A stretch of DNA of 64,000 nucleotides from Selaginella moellendorffii (Eukaryota; Streptophyta; Lycopodiopsida; Selaginellales; Selaginellaceae). The stretch lies in NCBI RefSeq assembly GCF_000143415.4, contig NW_003314304.1:313418-377417 (forward strand), read 5' to 3'. Under the pieces are notes generated by a model. That model made no database searches and was not told where the DNA came from. It worked only from the letters and a program-made list of their open reading frames with translations. Position 1 is the stretch's first letter; each line of letters opens with the position of its first letter. Below are positions 9,819-25,012 of this stretch, in pieces. A program made the position numbers and the translations under genes.

Positions 9819-11446
9819 ATGATGACATATTTAGGGTTCCAAGAAGAGAGGAAGAAGAGAATGCTGGGGAAGAGATGGGTGATGCTGGTAGCTGGGCTGT
9901 GGATCCAATTCACCGCTGGTTCCCCCTACGTCTTCGGCCTCTACTCCGAATCCCTCAAGCGCGCGCTCGGCTACACGCAAACCCAGCTCGACACCATCGC
10001 CTTCTTCAAGGGAATCGGCGCCAACGTTGGCATCCATGCCGGATTGCTCTACCTGCTTGTCCCGCCCTGGGCGATCCTGGCAATTGGATCGCTCCTCAAC
10101 CTCGCCGGCTATCTCTCCATCTGGCTCGCCGCCGCTGGAAGGCTCGAGCGCGTGGATTTCTGGCAAGTCTGCGTGTTCATGCTCCTCGCCGCCAATGCGC
10201 AAACCTTTCTCAACACCGCGGTGGTGGTCACCTCGGTGGCGAATTTCCCGAGCAGCCGAGGCACAGTGGTCGGCCTCATGAAGGTAAAGATCGTTTCTTC
10301 CAAGAACTTTTGGAAACTTGACGAGATCTTTGTTTCCTCCAGGGTGGCCTGGGATTGAGTGGCGCGGTTCTTACACTGATGTTTAGAACACTCCGTACAA
10401 GAGATCAAGTCTCGTACACTCTCTTCGCGGCTCTAGTCCCATCTCTGGCCTCTCTCTTGCTCATGTTTCTCATCCGGCCACTTCCAGTAGCAATCGATCG
10501 ATTCGAAACGACCAACTTACACAAGATCTCCGGGATCATCGTGGCTATCGCGTTTCTCCTCGTCCCAATCTCGATAGCTTCTCCAAACCAAGCGCTAGCG
10601 ATGGACTTCTCAGCTCTCCTCATTCTCCTCCTTCTCGCATCGCCCCTCCTCGTTGCATTGCGAGCCGAGCTCACGGCCGAGGAAGACCAATCCACCCAAG
10701 AGCAAGCCAGGCTCTTGGAACCCGAGGATCCGCCAAGATCATCCCGCAAGCCTGGCTTGCAACTCGGCCAGGAATTCACGCTCGCCCAGGCGCTATCATC
10801 GCTGGAGTTTTGGCTGCTCTTCGTCTCGGCGTTCTGTGGCATGGGAACCGGGCTCACCACCATCGACAACGTCAACCAGCTCGGCCTCTCGCTCGGCCAC
10901 TCCAAGCGCGACATCTCGATCGTTGTCTCGCTCATGAGCGTCTGGAACTTCCTGGGCCGGTTTCTAGCTGGAGTGATCTCGGACAAGTTCCTCCACTCGC
11001 AGGGCTTCCCACGGCCGGCTTTCATCGCCATCGCTCTGGGAGCACAGTCTCTGGGCCATCTCGTCGTCGCCATGGCTCTTCCGGGAGCTCTCTACGTTGG
11101 AACTCTGGCGATTCTTCTCGGCTATGGCGCGCACTGGTCGCTCATGCCCGCCACCGTCTCGGAGATCTTCGGGCTGGGACGATTTGGAGCGCTCTTCAAC
11201 ACGCTCACGGTGGCCAGCCCGCTGGGATCTTACGTCTTCTCGGTCCAAGTTGCGGGTTCTTTCTACGATAAGGAGGCCCGAGAGCAAGGATCTTCCAGCT
11301 GCTATGGTTCTCACTGCTTCATGGCCACCTTTCTCATTCTCGCTGGAGTTTGCGTCTTTGGGTGCCTGACCACGCTGGTGATGGTCGCGACGACGAGAGA
11401 GTTTTATAAAACCCGAGGCTTCGAGAACTCGAGAGAAAGAATATAG
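9819..11446 (+). CDS. Nodulin-like / major facilitator superfamily transporter (MFS1)
   Basis: A multi-pass membrane transporter with an N-terminal Nodulin-like domain; the substrate is unknown. Exons 9819-10283 and 10343-11446 join in phase 0 (GLMK|GGLGLSGA) to give 522 aa. The Nodulin-like domain covers about 15-260: WVMLVAGLWIQ, YVFGLYSESLK, FFKGIGANVG and VVTSVANFP..RGTVVGLMK. A second helical bundle at about 300-510 has the conserved run TTIDNVNQLGLSLG, W NFLGRFLAG and LMPATVSEIFG. About 12 hydrophobic helices are evident. The start could also be the ATG at 9861 (MLGKRW), which fits the paralog better. A clear paralog with the same intron position lies at 33716-35417. Confidence 0.9.
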
Positions 11447-11635
11447 CTATATAAAAAGCATCATCGATCGATCAAGAGTCAGTTTTTGGACGAAAACTTA
11501 GCTCGACAATCGCGCTGCCACATCTAAAAGCTATGAAAAAATAGCAAATCAATCGTGACAGTTAATAACAGCAAACCGGAAAATAACTTACACAAGAGAG
11601 GGACTCGCCTCCTCCCTTCTCACTCCTCCATCGTC

Positions 11636-13247
11636 TCATCTGTTCGTCGTCGTTTGAGGATTACTCGCAGCTCCATTCGCTCGCCCTTCTTCGTCTCTAC
11701 CGCCAACGCCGGCAGCCAGAGCCATAATATCCGGAGTGATCTCCCAGCTTCCACTCTTCCGTCCCCAGCTAGATCTTCTCGGGTGTAGTGCGCTGCTACC
11801 GGCCACTGCTGGAGCAGGAGCAGGAGGAGCTCGCGAGAATGTCCCGTTCTTGATATCCAGACCGATGTCACCACCATTGCTCACTCTTCCCGGATCATCG
11901 GACGAAACTTCGCCGCCGCTGTTGCTGGTTGGAAGAGCTACTCGCTCTGGCCATGCCGGCTTCACCCCTCCTTCCAAATCCGAGCCAGCAGACTTTAAAG
12001 ACGTCGCCGTGGGAGTAACCGCCATTTGCTGTCTCACTCCTTGTCCCTGTCCTGAGCTTTCCTTCGTTACTTTACCCCGAAAGTGGTTCTTGGAGGGAGC
12101 AATCTTGGAAAAGAAGATCTCGCGGAAGTTGTCTACCACGCCTAGATTGTAAGGATTGACTTTATTGTCGTAGCGGTAGCGGAAGTTCTCGTAAGTCGTC
12201 TGCACGAGTCACAGCGCACAACCCGAGATCAAAGTACTGTACGAAGAAAAACTTTTAAGATCTTTTTCTTCTCTCTTTCATACCTGGTTTGTACCGATGA
12301 GGTAAAGGTGGAAGAGCGTGAGGCCCCCCACAAACCACAGGGCGACGAACGTGTAAGCCATGAGAGCAATGGACGCGGGCGACTTTCTCATGGCTTTCCA
12401 CGCCGAGCTCTGGTGGTCGTCCATGACAAACTTGATCTCCAGCGCACACATCGCAAAAACATACACACACATCAGCGTGGCCGACGAGACGAACATGAAG
12501 AAGAATCTGTAGTTCCTCTGCGAAGAAAAAAGAAAAGAGGAACAAGTTAGCAAAGAACGAAAGAAGAGAAGAAGCTTACTTGTCCAATGCACTGGCCAAC
12601 CCAGGGGCAGTGGTGATCAAAGCGCTCCACGCAATTGTTGCAGATGGAACAGTGAGAACACCGGGGAGGCCGATAGAGCATGCACGTATCACAATACTTT
12701 ATTTTCACCGCAACCCCGTTAACTATGACATCTTTCGTCCTAGCGGGTCGACGGGGCGTCCAATCCTCCGCGTCTTCCTCTGGCTCTGGAGGGTGAGCGT
12801 TCCTGGGGATAATCCCCGGATCCCTTCCAGAGGTCAGGAGAAGCAACACCAAAATCTACAGCGGAACCACCAAACGTAAGTTCATCCAAGAAGGCCAAAA
12901 GAAGCCATCCATAGGGAGAAGAAAAAAAAACAAAGAACTCACATAGGCTGTGTAGACGACCATCACGACCATGATTGCGATCCCACCATTGTTGCTAAAT
13001 CTATCGAGCAGGTCCCTGGCGACGAAGACGCAAAAGATCACCGCGGGGCCGATGAGGAGAAACAGCGTGACGAGCAGCGATCTCACATCTGGTCCAAAAA
13101 TTAGGCGCCCGTGGAACAAGAATTTCTGGCAGCAAGCCAAGCCAAGAAAGAGGGCCCATCAGTACCTCAGATCGATCGAAGAGAAGGGAAAGAACGCGAA
13201 ATTACTACATTGCTGCCTTGCCAGCTCTGATAAACGCGCTCCTCCAT
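11636..13247 (-). CDS. DHHC-type protein S-acyltransferase (palmitoyltransferase)
   Basis: Adds palmitate to cysteines of target proteins at a membrane. Five exons on the minus strand, 13247-13209, 13125-12943, 12855-12580, 12517-12284 and 12199-11636, join to 431 aa. The 13-residue first exon ([13 protein letters not shown]) and the join to [17 protein letters not shown] match plant PATs closely. There are two N-terminal membrane segments (about 30-50 and 58-80). The CRD zinc-binding region at about 128-165 (YCDTC...[30 protein letters not shown]) has D154-H-H-C157 with catalytic Cys157. Two more membrane segments follow, with a TTYENFR motif (TTxE) just after. The Ser/Pro-rich tail is cytosolic. 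The 3' end converges on MFS1, 189 bp away. Confidence 0.92.
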
Positions 13248-13380
13248 CACTGATCCCCCCAGATCCTTCTCATTCTTCGCAAAAGAGACCTAAATCCTGC
13301 GAGAATTCCAGCACAAACCCCGATCGCGCGAATTCGCCGAATTGCCGTGGAGAGATCCCGAGCCGGGAGGAGAGCTACCT

Positions 13381-13420
13381 AGTCTAGCAGCAGCAGCATC
13401 AGCAGCAGCAGCAGCCGCGA
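13381..13420. repeat. CAG/CTG trinucleotide-rich tract upstream of the S-acyltransferase
   Basis: A short imperfect CAG-rich tract (gcagcagcagcatcagcagcagcagcagc) lies about 140 bases upstream of the S-acyltransferase ATG, probably in its 5' UTR or promoter. Confidence 0.6.
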
Positions 13421-13877
13421 GAGGCATCGTCGGTGGTGGCGTCGTCATCCATGGCAGCGCTGCGCAATGGTCAAAACCCTAGAGGACGAGCGCTTGGCCA
13501 TTTCCATGCCATTGCGACTACCTAGTGAGAAGCTGCCCATTTAGCTTGTGTGGTTTTTCTTTGAATGCGCCGCGTGCGGCGGCCCCCTTGCCGCATGCGG
13601 CAGAGCCGCGACGTCGTGGGCGATTCGAACGCCCCACCGGTTTTAACTTCACCCAGATTTTTCCACTCGATTGATTGCAAAGTCTTCACACCAAGAAGAA
13701 CGCAAAGATCTTCCTTCTTCGCGATCGATCGAGCAAGCTTAGAGCAAGTGAGAATGGGTTGATCGAAACAATCTATATCTATTTGCATCAATCGAGCGAG
13801 CAGATTTGCAACACGAAGAGCAAAATTTACAGTACCAAGGTGACCGCTTTGCCTGTGATCTTTTCGATCATCTCTTC
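13421..13877. other. intergenic region between the S-acyltransferase and the small membrane-protein gene
   Basis: This stretch should hold the promoter of the S-acyltransferase and the 3' UTR of the next minus-strand gene. An open minus frame crosses it but starts without ATG and resembles no family. A short palindromic GC element near 13560-13640 has T-arm-like symmetry but no matching cloverleaf. Confidence 0.4.
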
Positions 13878-14402
13878 TCAGCTGGAGCTCTCCAATCTTC
13901 TCGAGAATCTACACACAGCACAGTGAGATCGATCGAAGAGAAAGAATTAAAAAAAATGGCTAGCGATCGAATCGAAATTTGGACTCACTCTTCGAAGCAC
14001 CACATCGCGACTTGGGTGCTCTTGTAGCACACATACCACATCGCGATCAATACGACCAATCCTTAGAATCAGTCAAGGGAAAGAACAAAGAGAGGGATTT
14101 TTTTTTCGCGAGAACGAGACGATTGAAAGGATACTGACAAGGAGCCTCTCCCACCAATCCAGCATGTAAGGCACCATTGTAACGTCAAAAAGGAACAGCA
14201 TTCGCTTGATCCATGCTCGAAAGCCAAGATTTCGCTTGGGTCGATTGCGCTGCTGAGAGAAATTGATCCATTGATTCAATGGACTGGGAGAGAGATCCAC
14301 AGCATTGCAAGGTGGAGACCATACCACTCCAGAGTAGCGGTCTTCGTAGTGCTCCACGCCGCCATTTGCTGTAGTACGCGCTTCTCGTCGCCCTCCCGAC
14401 AT
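13878..14402 (-). CDS. small single-pass membrane protein of unknown family (123 aa)
   Basis: I do not recognise this family. Three exons on the minus strand, 14402-14135, 14061-13989 and 13908-13878, have good pyrimidine-rich acceptors and join to 372 nt. The protein starts MSGGRREART. It has a conserved-looking middle (YSGVVWSPPCN, LNQWINFSQQRNRPKRNLGFRAWIKR) and then one hydrophobic segment at about 70-105 (MLDWWERLLVRLVVLIAMW). The end is short and Ser-rich. The ATG lies only 92 bases downstream of the histidine kinase stop codon on the same strand, so its promoter would overlap that gene's 3' end. The first donor (TCA|GTATCC) is weak, which lowers confidence in the exact model. Confidence 0.5.
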
Positions 14403-14493
14403 GCTCTCCGTATCAACCCTAACAGAATATTCTTTCCAGCTAAAAGGTATATCCTTTGACTTGTATATTCGCACAAGATTTCCCCTTCTTTTT

Positions 14494-19467
<4,974 letters not shown>

Positions 19468-19774
19468 CCTTCATGGAAAGTCTCCGAAATATCGTAGCTG
19501 CGGCCTCTCCCGATCCCCCGAATCAAACCGCGCGGCAGGATCGAGCTCCAGAAATCCGTGGCGCGTACCTGGGAATGCTGCCGATCGATTGGGCGCCGCG
19601 GCATTGCTCTCCCTCCTCTCGAGAGATCTTACCCTAGGAAAATAACGAAGGCCAAGAGACAATCTACCGTTACTACGTCATATCCGTACACTCTTCTAGT
19701 CCGTACATAAACTTTTTTCGAAATTTAAGGTTGAACCAAGTCAACGTTTCGTTGACCGGTCATACAAGCTCTTT

Positions 19775-22141
19775 CTAGATGTAAGCTACGTTGCCAATCT
19801 TTAAGAGCCTCTCGTGAGGGACTTCGAGGATGAGGCGGCTCTCGCGGAAGTTCTTGCGGAGGATCGCGTAGAGCGTGTTGATGAAGAACTTGGTCATGAC
19901 GCTGGAATCCTTGCGCGCCACCACCTCGGTGTGGCCCAGCACGTAGACAACGCCGGCTCTCCTCGAGTTCCTCAGGAACTCGATCTCCTCCTCGTCCTCC
20001 TCTTGCGGCGACGAGATTATCTCCTGCTCCACCGCGGATCCACCACCGTTTAGATCTCCACCCACGACTGGGAAAACTTCGATCCTTGTGGTGCCATCAC
20101 TCTGAGGACCATCGCTGCTCAAGTTCGTCGTCTCCTCGACTTCTTCTCGATGATTTGCTTCTGCTGCTGCTGGTGTTGATGATGGTGCTTCATCCAGCCG
20201 GATGAATCGTTCCAGGCTCTGGAACAGTGAGTTCTCAAACTCGTTGTCCCCCCTGTGATGATCCCGGTAGCCATACCTAGCAATGCACCTGTAAATTCGG
20301 AGCTCCTTGCTTCCAACTCGCTTGAAGAGGAAGCGCTCCTCTGAAACCACGCTGCTCACTGGGAGATTCTTGATCGTCACGAACACGAGCACCGAGTGGA
20401 TCGCTGGAACGTTGCTCACGTAGTGCGAGAGCATGGCCGGGACTCCCTGTGAGAGGCGGGTGTAGATCAATCCCACTCCACGAACTCGCAGAATGCTGTT
20501 GTTTGTCACGAGACCCGTGATCCACTCCACCGACATCTTGTTCTCGAGCTCGTACTTGTTCCTCCTGGAGCTCCCGAAGAACCACGTGAACATGATACTC
20601 ATGAAGATTGCCGCGAACAGCATCGGAAGCCAGCCACCTTCCGTGAACTTGACGAGCACCGACGAAAAGTATGTGAGCTCCAGCATCGCGTAGATCGCAA
20701 AGTAGGCCAGGATGAGCAGGATATTCGTCTTCCACACCAGGAGCATTATGATCGCGGTCAAGAACGTCGTCACCGACATCACCGAGACGACGCAGATGCC
20801 GTAGGCGTTCCCGATGGTGGTCGTATTCTTGAAGATGATGGTGATCACGACGCAGGCCAGCATGAGGAACCAGTTCATCTCGGGGATGTAGACTTGCCCG
20901 GGGAAACGCTTCGAGGTGTGGACAACCTTGACCCGCGGGAAGCAGCTCATCGCCTGCGACTGCTTGATGATCTGAAAAACCGCCGAGATCATGGCCTGGC
21001 TCGCGATGATCGCAGACAAGACCGCCACCACGAACATCGGCCAGTAGACCGCCGCTGGCACCGACTTGTAGAAAGCGTTGGCAACGTCTTCCGGATGCTT
21101 CATCAGGTAGGCTGCCTGCCCGCAGTAAGCCAGCAAGAGCGTCGGATAAACAAAAGGCACGAAGGCGATCTGGATGGAGCGCGCACTGAAGTGGCCAACG
21201 TCCGCAAACATGGCTTCCGTGCCGGTGATGCACAGCACCACCCCTCCCAGCGAGATAAAACCGTCCAGCTTGCGGAGGAGAAAGTAGTCGAGGATGAACT
21301 TCGGGTTGAAAGCTCTGAGCACGCTCAAGTCGTGAGCTCCGATGTTGTAGAGACCGATGACGCCGATAGCCACGAACCAGACGGTGAGAACCGGCGCGAA
21401 CATGAAGCCAACTTTGTCCGTGCCAAACCTCTGGAGGTTGAAGAGCAGCACCAAGATCACGACCGAGATGGCCACGATGATGTTCTGTCCGAGAGAGCTC
21501 ACCTGGACCTGGATCCCCTGAACAGCCGAGATCACTGAGATGGCCGGAGTAAGAGTACCATCGCCAATCACCATGCAAGTCCCCAGCAAAGTCACGAGCA
21601 GCAGGATCATATGCACTGCCTTGCGACCCTCCATGAAGTTCCGGATCCCTTCTCGAAACCTGCCAGTGATCCTGGGAACGACGTCGTAGCCGGAGAGAGC
21701 TCGATCATCTGGATGAGCCTTTCGACCGAAAACTCCCACGTTGATGCTTCGGCACAGCAAAGTATAGACCGCGAAGGTCCCGCCTTCGTTGTTGTCACTG
21801 GCCTGGAGCACCACTAGAACGTACTTGAGGAGAGGGCTGAGTGTGAGCGTGTAGATGATGAGCGATAGAACCCCCAAAACGTTCGCCTCGACGTGCTGTG
21901 GATCGATCCCATTCGGGAATGTGCTGCTAAACACGTAGAGAGGGCTCGTCCCTAGATCGCCATAGACGACCCCGATCGATTGAAAAGCTAGGCGCAGCAG
22001 CAGCGCCGTGGTCATAACCTTGACATTCGCGAGCCCGGAGACCTTGCTCGCGATGCGCTCCAAAGAATCATACCTGGACAGCGTCCTGTCTCCGGATCGC
22101 GATGGCGGCGCTTCATCGCCTGTTGGATTGCTTTCTTCCAT
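19775..22141 (-). CDS. HAK/KUP/KT potassium transporter (788 aa, intronless)
   Basis: A K+ (H+-coupled) uptake transporter in the plasma membrane or tonoplast. The single open frame of 788 codons is full length for the family. The hallmark GVVYGDLGTSPLYVF lies at about 57-71. Further signatures are ASDNNEGGTFAVYTLLCR, GDGTLTPAISVISAVQG, FADVGHFSARSIQIAF and YGICVVSVM. About 12 hydrophobic helices run to about 530, followed by a cytosolic C-terminal domain with an acidic insert (EEDEEEIEFL) and the conserved VVYVLGHTEVVA...FFINTLYAILRKNFRE. The absence of introns is unusual for a plant KUP and might reflect retroposition or intron loss. It is transcribed divergently from the PAP gene. Confidence 0.95.
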   Translation of the reverse strand: MEESNPTGDEAPPSRSGDRTLSRYDSLERIASKVSGLANVKVMTTALLLRLAFQSIGVVYGDLGTSPLYVFSSTFPNGIDPQHVEANVLGVLSLIIYTLTLSPLLKYVLVVLQASDNNEGGTFAVYTLLCRSINVGVFGRKAHPDDRALSGYDVVPRITGRFREGIRNFMEGRKAVHMILLLVTLLGTCMVIGDGTLTPAISVISAVQGIQVQVSSLGQNIIVAISVVILVLLFNLQRFGTDKVGFMFAPVLTVWFVAIGVIGLYNIGAHDLSVLRAFNPKFILDYFLLRKLDGFISLGGVVLCITGTEAMFADVGHFSARSIQIAFVPFVYPTLLLAYCGQAAYLMKHPEDVANAFYKSVPAAVYWPMFVVAVLSAIIASQAMISAVFQIIKQSQAMSCFPRVKVVHTSKRFPGQVYIPEMNWFLMLACVVITIIFKNTTTIGNAYGICVVSVMSVTTFLTAIIMLLVWKTNILLILAYFAIYAMLELTYFSSVLVKFTEGGWLPMLFAAIFMSIMFTWFFGSSRRNKYELENKMSVEWITGLVTNNSILRVRGVGLIYTRLSQGVPAMLSHYVSNVPAIHSVLVFVTIKNLPVSSVVSEERFLFKRVGSKELRIYRCIARYGYRDHHRGDNEFENSLFQSLERFIRLDEAPSSTPAAAEANHREEVEETTNLSSDGPQSDGTTRIEVFPVVGGDLNGGGSAVEQEIISSPQEEDEEEIEFLRNSRRAGVVYVLGHTEVVARKDSSVMTKFFINTLYAILRKNFRESRLILEVPHERLLKIGNVAYI

Positions 22142-22171
22142 CGGCTGTTCTTGGGAGAACCCTAAAACTCC

Positions 22172-22179
22172 TATTTATA
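22172..22179 (-). promoter_or_regulatory. TATA-like element for the KUP gene
   Basis: On the minus strand the sequence reads TATAAATA, ending 30 bases before the KUP ATG at 22141. A start of transcription about 30 bases downstream would leave almost no 5' leader, so either the leader is extremely short or this is not the functional TATA box. Confidence 0.4.
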
Positions 22180-22214
22180 TGGCTCTGGGCAGAAAGGGTT
22201 TAAGGAAAAGGATT

Positions 22215-22264
22215 GCTATGGACCGTCGGATCAAGTAAGACAAACTATGCTATGGACCGTCGGA
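22215..22264. repeat. 16-bp direct repeat gctatggaccgtcgga in the KUP/PAP promoter
   Basis: Exact copies lie at 22215-22230 and 22249-22264, starting 34 bases apart. Both are on the same strand inside the 241-bp divergent spacer. They could be paired transcription-factor sites or a small local duplication. Confidence 0.9.
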
Positions 22265-22382
22265 CCGAGGGAGGGATCAAAGCATTTGAAAAAGGAATAT
22301 CTTGCGCGACTTGGGGAGTCTAGGGTTCCACGAGAATGCACGCAGGGTTTTCTCTTCTTCTCTTCACCGATCTCATCGATCC

Positions 22383-24402
22383 ATGAGAGAATCGCAAGCA
22401 AGGATGCGAATTGCGCTCGCGATTCTTCTCACAGCCGCAGCGATCGGCGGCAGGGTAGATTCGGTCACTCTGGATGTCTCTCCAAAGGTTCTTGACCGCT
22501 CTGGCGAGATTATCACGGTGGAATGGTCGGGTCTGGAGTCGCCGTCGCCATTGGACTGGATCGGGATCTACACGCCACCGGACAGTCTCGATGGTAATTT
22601 CATCGGGTATCTTCTCCTCTCTTCTTCCTCCGCGGCTTGGCGAGAGGGCAAAGGATCGCTCCAGCTCCCACTGGTAAACATGCGAGCGGCCTATCAGCTC
22701 CGGCTCTTTCGAGGGATTCCTCCATCCAAGAGCTCGCGATTCGACGAGGATGGAAATCCTCTTCCAAGCACAGATTCCCGACTGGCAGTGTCGGATGATG
22801 TCCAGTTCGCGAGCTTCAACGAGCCAACGCAGATCCATCTCTCTTTGACATCGAATTTCGGGGAAGTTCGTGTGATGTTTGTGACCAGAGACGCGCTAGA
22901 GTGTTTTATACTCTATGGAACAGAGCAGGACTCTCTCGATTTGACAGTGGCGACGAAGTCGATCACTTACCAGCAAGGTGATATGTGTGACGAGCCGGCA
23001 AACACTACTCTGGGGTGGAGAAATCCTGGATATATTCACGATGGTGTTCTTGGAAAGCTCAAGCCCAGCAAGCGATACTTTTACCAGGTATGTTCTTCAG
23101 AAGCTTTCAAGAACACCATCGTTGTTGATCGATCAATTTTTCCAGGTGGGAAGCAAGGAGGGAGGATGGAGCAAAACGTACAGCTTCGTCTCGTCCCCGG
23201 AAGAAGGTGACGAGACAAACGCTCTTCTTTTCGGAGATTTGGGAACCACAGTACCTTACAAAACGTTCCTTTGGACGCAAGCCCAGAGCGCTAGCACTCT
23301 CAAGTGGCTGGAGCGCGACTTAGACGAACTCGAGGACAAGCCAACGTTTATCTCTCACATTGGAGACATAAGCTACGCTCGAGGATACGCTTGGCTTTGG
23401 GACGAGTTCTTTCACCGCATCCAGCCAGTAGCAGCGAGAGCTCCCTACACCGTTTGCATCGGCAACCACGAGTACGACTGGCCTTTGCAACCCTGGAAGC
23501 CGGACTGGGCGCTGAGAGTCTATGGAACCGATGGAGGTGGCGAGTGCGGCGTCCCTTACAGTCTCAAGTTCCAGATGCCTGGGAATTCGACGCTCCTGAC
23601 CGGGACCAAGGCACCAGCGACGAAGAACCTCTACTTCTCGCTCGACTTCGGCGTGGTACACTTCCTCTACTTCTCAACCGAGACGGACTTTCTCCCCGGA
23701 AGCAGACAGTACGAGTTCATCGTCCGGGATCTCGAGGCCGTAGACAGGAGCAAGGTGCCGTTCGTGGTGGTGCTCGGTCACAGGCCGATGTACACGAGCA
23801 ACCACGAGGTCCGAGATGGTCCAGTGAGATCGAGAATGCTGGAGCACCTCGAGCCGGTGTTGGTGAAGAACCGAGTGGACGTTGCGCTCTGGGGACACGT
23901 CCACAAGTACGAGAGGACCTGTGCCGTGAAGAACTTCAGCTGCGCAGCCGCGGATGGATCAAGCTTTGCTCCGGTTCATGTGGTGATTGGGATGGGCGGA
24001 CAGGACTGGCAGCCGCAGTGGGAGCCTCGCAGTGATCATCCAGAGTATCCAATCTTCCCGCAGCCCGAGTGGTCCGTGTTTAGAAGTGAGGAGTTTGGCT
24101 ACGTGAGGCTCCACGCCACAAAAGAGCTCCTCCGGCTGTCTTACGTGGGGAATGGCGATGGTGAAGTCCACGACTACGTCGAGATTCCAGCTTCCTCCTC
24201 AATGCTACTGTCTTCGTCCCAGCAAAACGCGGTGAGGTCCATCGATCGCGCTGGGAGTGGTGCGAATTATTTCTTCACTGCGAGCTTGTGGTTTGCTGTG
24301 GGAGGCTTCTTCGCGGCGACGATTCTTCTGAGTGTGTGGAAGAAGCGCTCGGACTCCAAGGTGGAGTGGAAGCGTTTGGAGATGAGGCCTTTGGAAGTCT
24401 AG
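22383..24402 (+). CDS. purple acid phosphatase, PAP2/PAP9-like, with C-terminal membrane anchor
   Basis: A dinuclear metallophosphoesterase. Exons 22383-23087 and 23146-24402 give 653 aa. The N-terminal hydrophobic stretch (MRIALAILLTAAAIG) may be a signal or organelle-targeting peptide. A fibronectin-like N domain runs to about 245. The metallophosphatase domain has the five motif blocks: D266 in GDLG, D309 and Y312 in GDISY, N342-H343 in GNHEY, H in VVLGHRPMY and H486/H488 in GHVHKYER. A hydrophobic helix near residue 625-640 is followed by a basic tail, as in the PAP2 type that I recall is anchored on chloroplast and mitochondrial outer membranes. All metal ligands seem present, so the 'inactive' label of some homologs need not apply. 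The start could also be the ATG at 22404. Confidence 0.9.
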
Positions 24403-25012
24403 AAGTTAGATATATATATGTAATATTATTGAATTTCTTAATGTAAAATTATATATCGATAGATAGACATTTTTAAAGTGCCTTAAGCTTATTTATTTGG
24501 TGTATGGGGAATTAATCCCCTTCTCCTTCCTGCTGTTAAGTGTTTTGTGGTTCTTGTTCAGATTAAGCATTAGCTTTGATAACGTAGTCAACATAGGTCA
24601 AAAGGAAATTCAAAGATATATTAATTGGGGGAATAATTGACTTTGTCCTTGTTGAGGAGGTAGTTGCAAAGATAAACATTGAAATTATTAGAATCCTAAT
24701 GCCGATCGTGGTGTCATAAAATTAAGAAAGTTTGAATTATTTATGATGTTGTTCATGAGTTATAAACCTTTATTAAAAATCAGTAAAAAATGCAAGAGGA
24801 GATGTAAGGAAGTCTTATTTGGAGTACCGCCATAGTGTGTTAACATAGTTATGCATGGTATATATCATAACATCTAGATCAATTCAAAATTTCAACTTTT
24901 GTGTAAAGTAATTTTAAATATAGAAGTTTTAATGGCTCATAAATAAATTTTAAATTTGCTTTTCATTTATGTTTTGCCCTTTAATGACATGAAGAATAAA
25001 TTTTGACATTTT
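24403..25012. other. AT-rich intergenic stretch downstream of PAP
   Basis: About 600 bases of AT-rich sequence with no convincing frame. It ends where recognisable P450-derived sequence begins. Confidence 0.5.

Larger units (their letters stand above)
22142..22382. promoter_or_regulatory. shared divergent promoter region, KUP (-) and PAP (+)
   Basis: The start codons of the potassium transporter and the purple acid phosphatase lie 241 bases apart, so this segment must act for both. It holds a TATA-like element for the KUP side and a 16-bp direct repeat, listed separately. Co-regulation is inferred from layout only. Confidence 0.6.

Noticed and set aside
10405-11073. 222-codon frame antisense to MFS1
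   Set aside because: Shadow frame of exon 2; no recognisable content.
13590-13640. T-arm-like hairpin gggcg-ttcgaat-cgccc on the minus strand
   Set aside because: No matching acceptor, D or anticodon arms at the right spacing, so it is not a tRNA gene.
13522-13791. 89-codon minus frame between two genes
   Set aside because: Starts without ATG, overlaps the likely 3' UTR and promoter, and its Arg-rich end has no family resemblance.
20277-21578. 433-codon open frame overlapping the KUP gene on the same strand
   Set aside because: It is an off-frame shadow of the KUP coding sequence, which has full family signatures.
22320-22838. 172-codon frame antisense to the PAP first exon
   Set aside because: Shadow frame; the sense strand has a signal peptide and family sequence.
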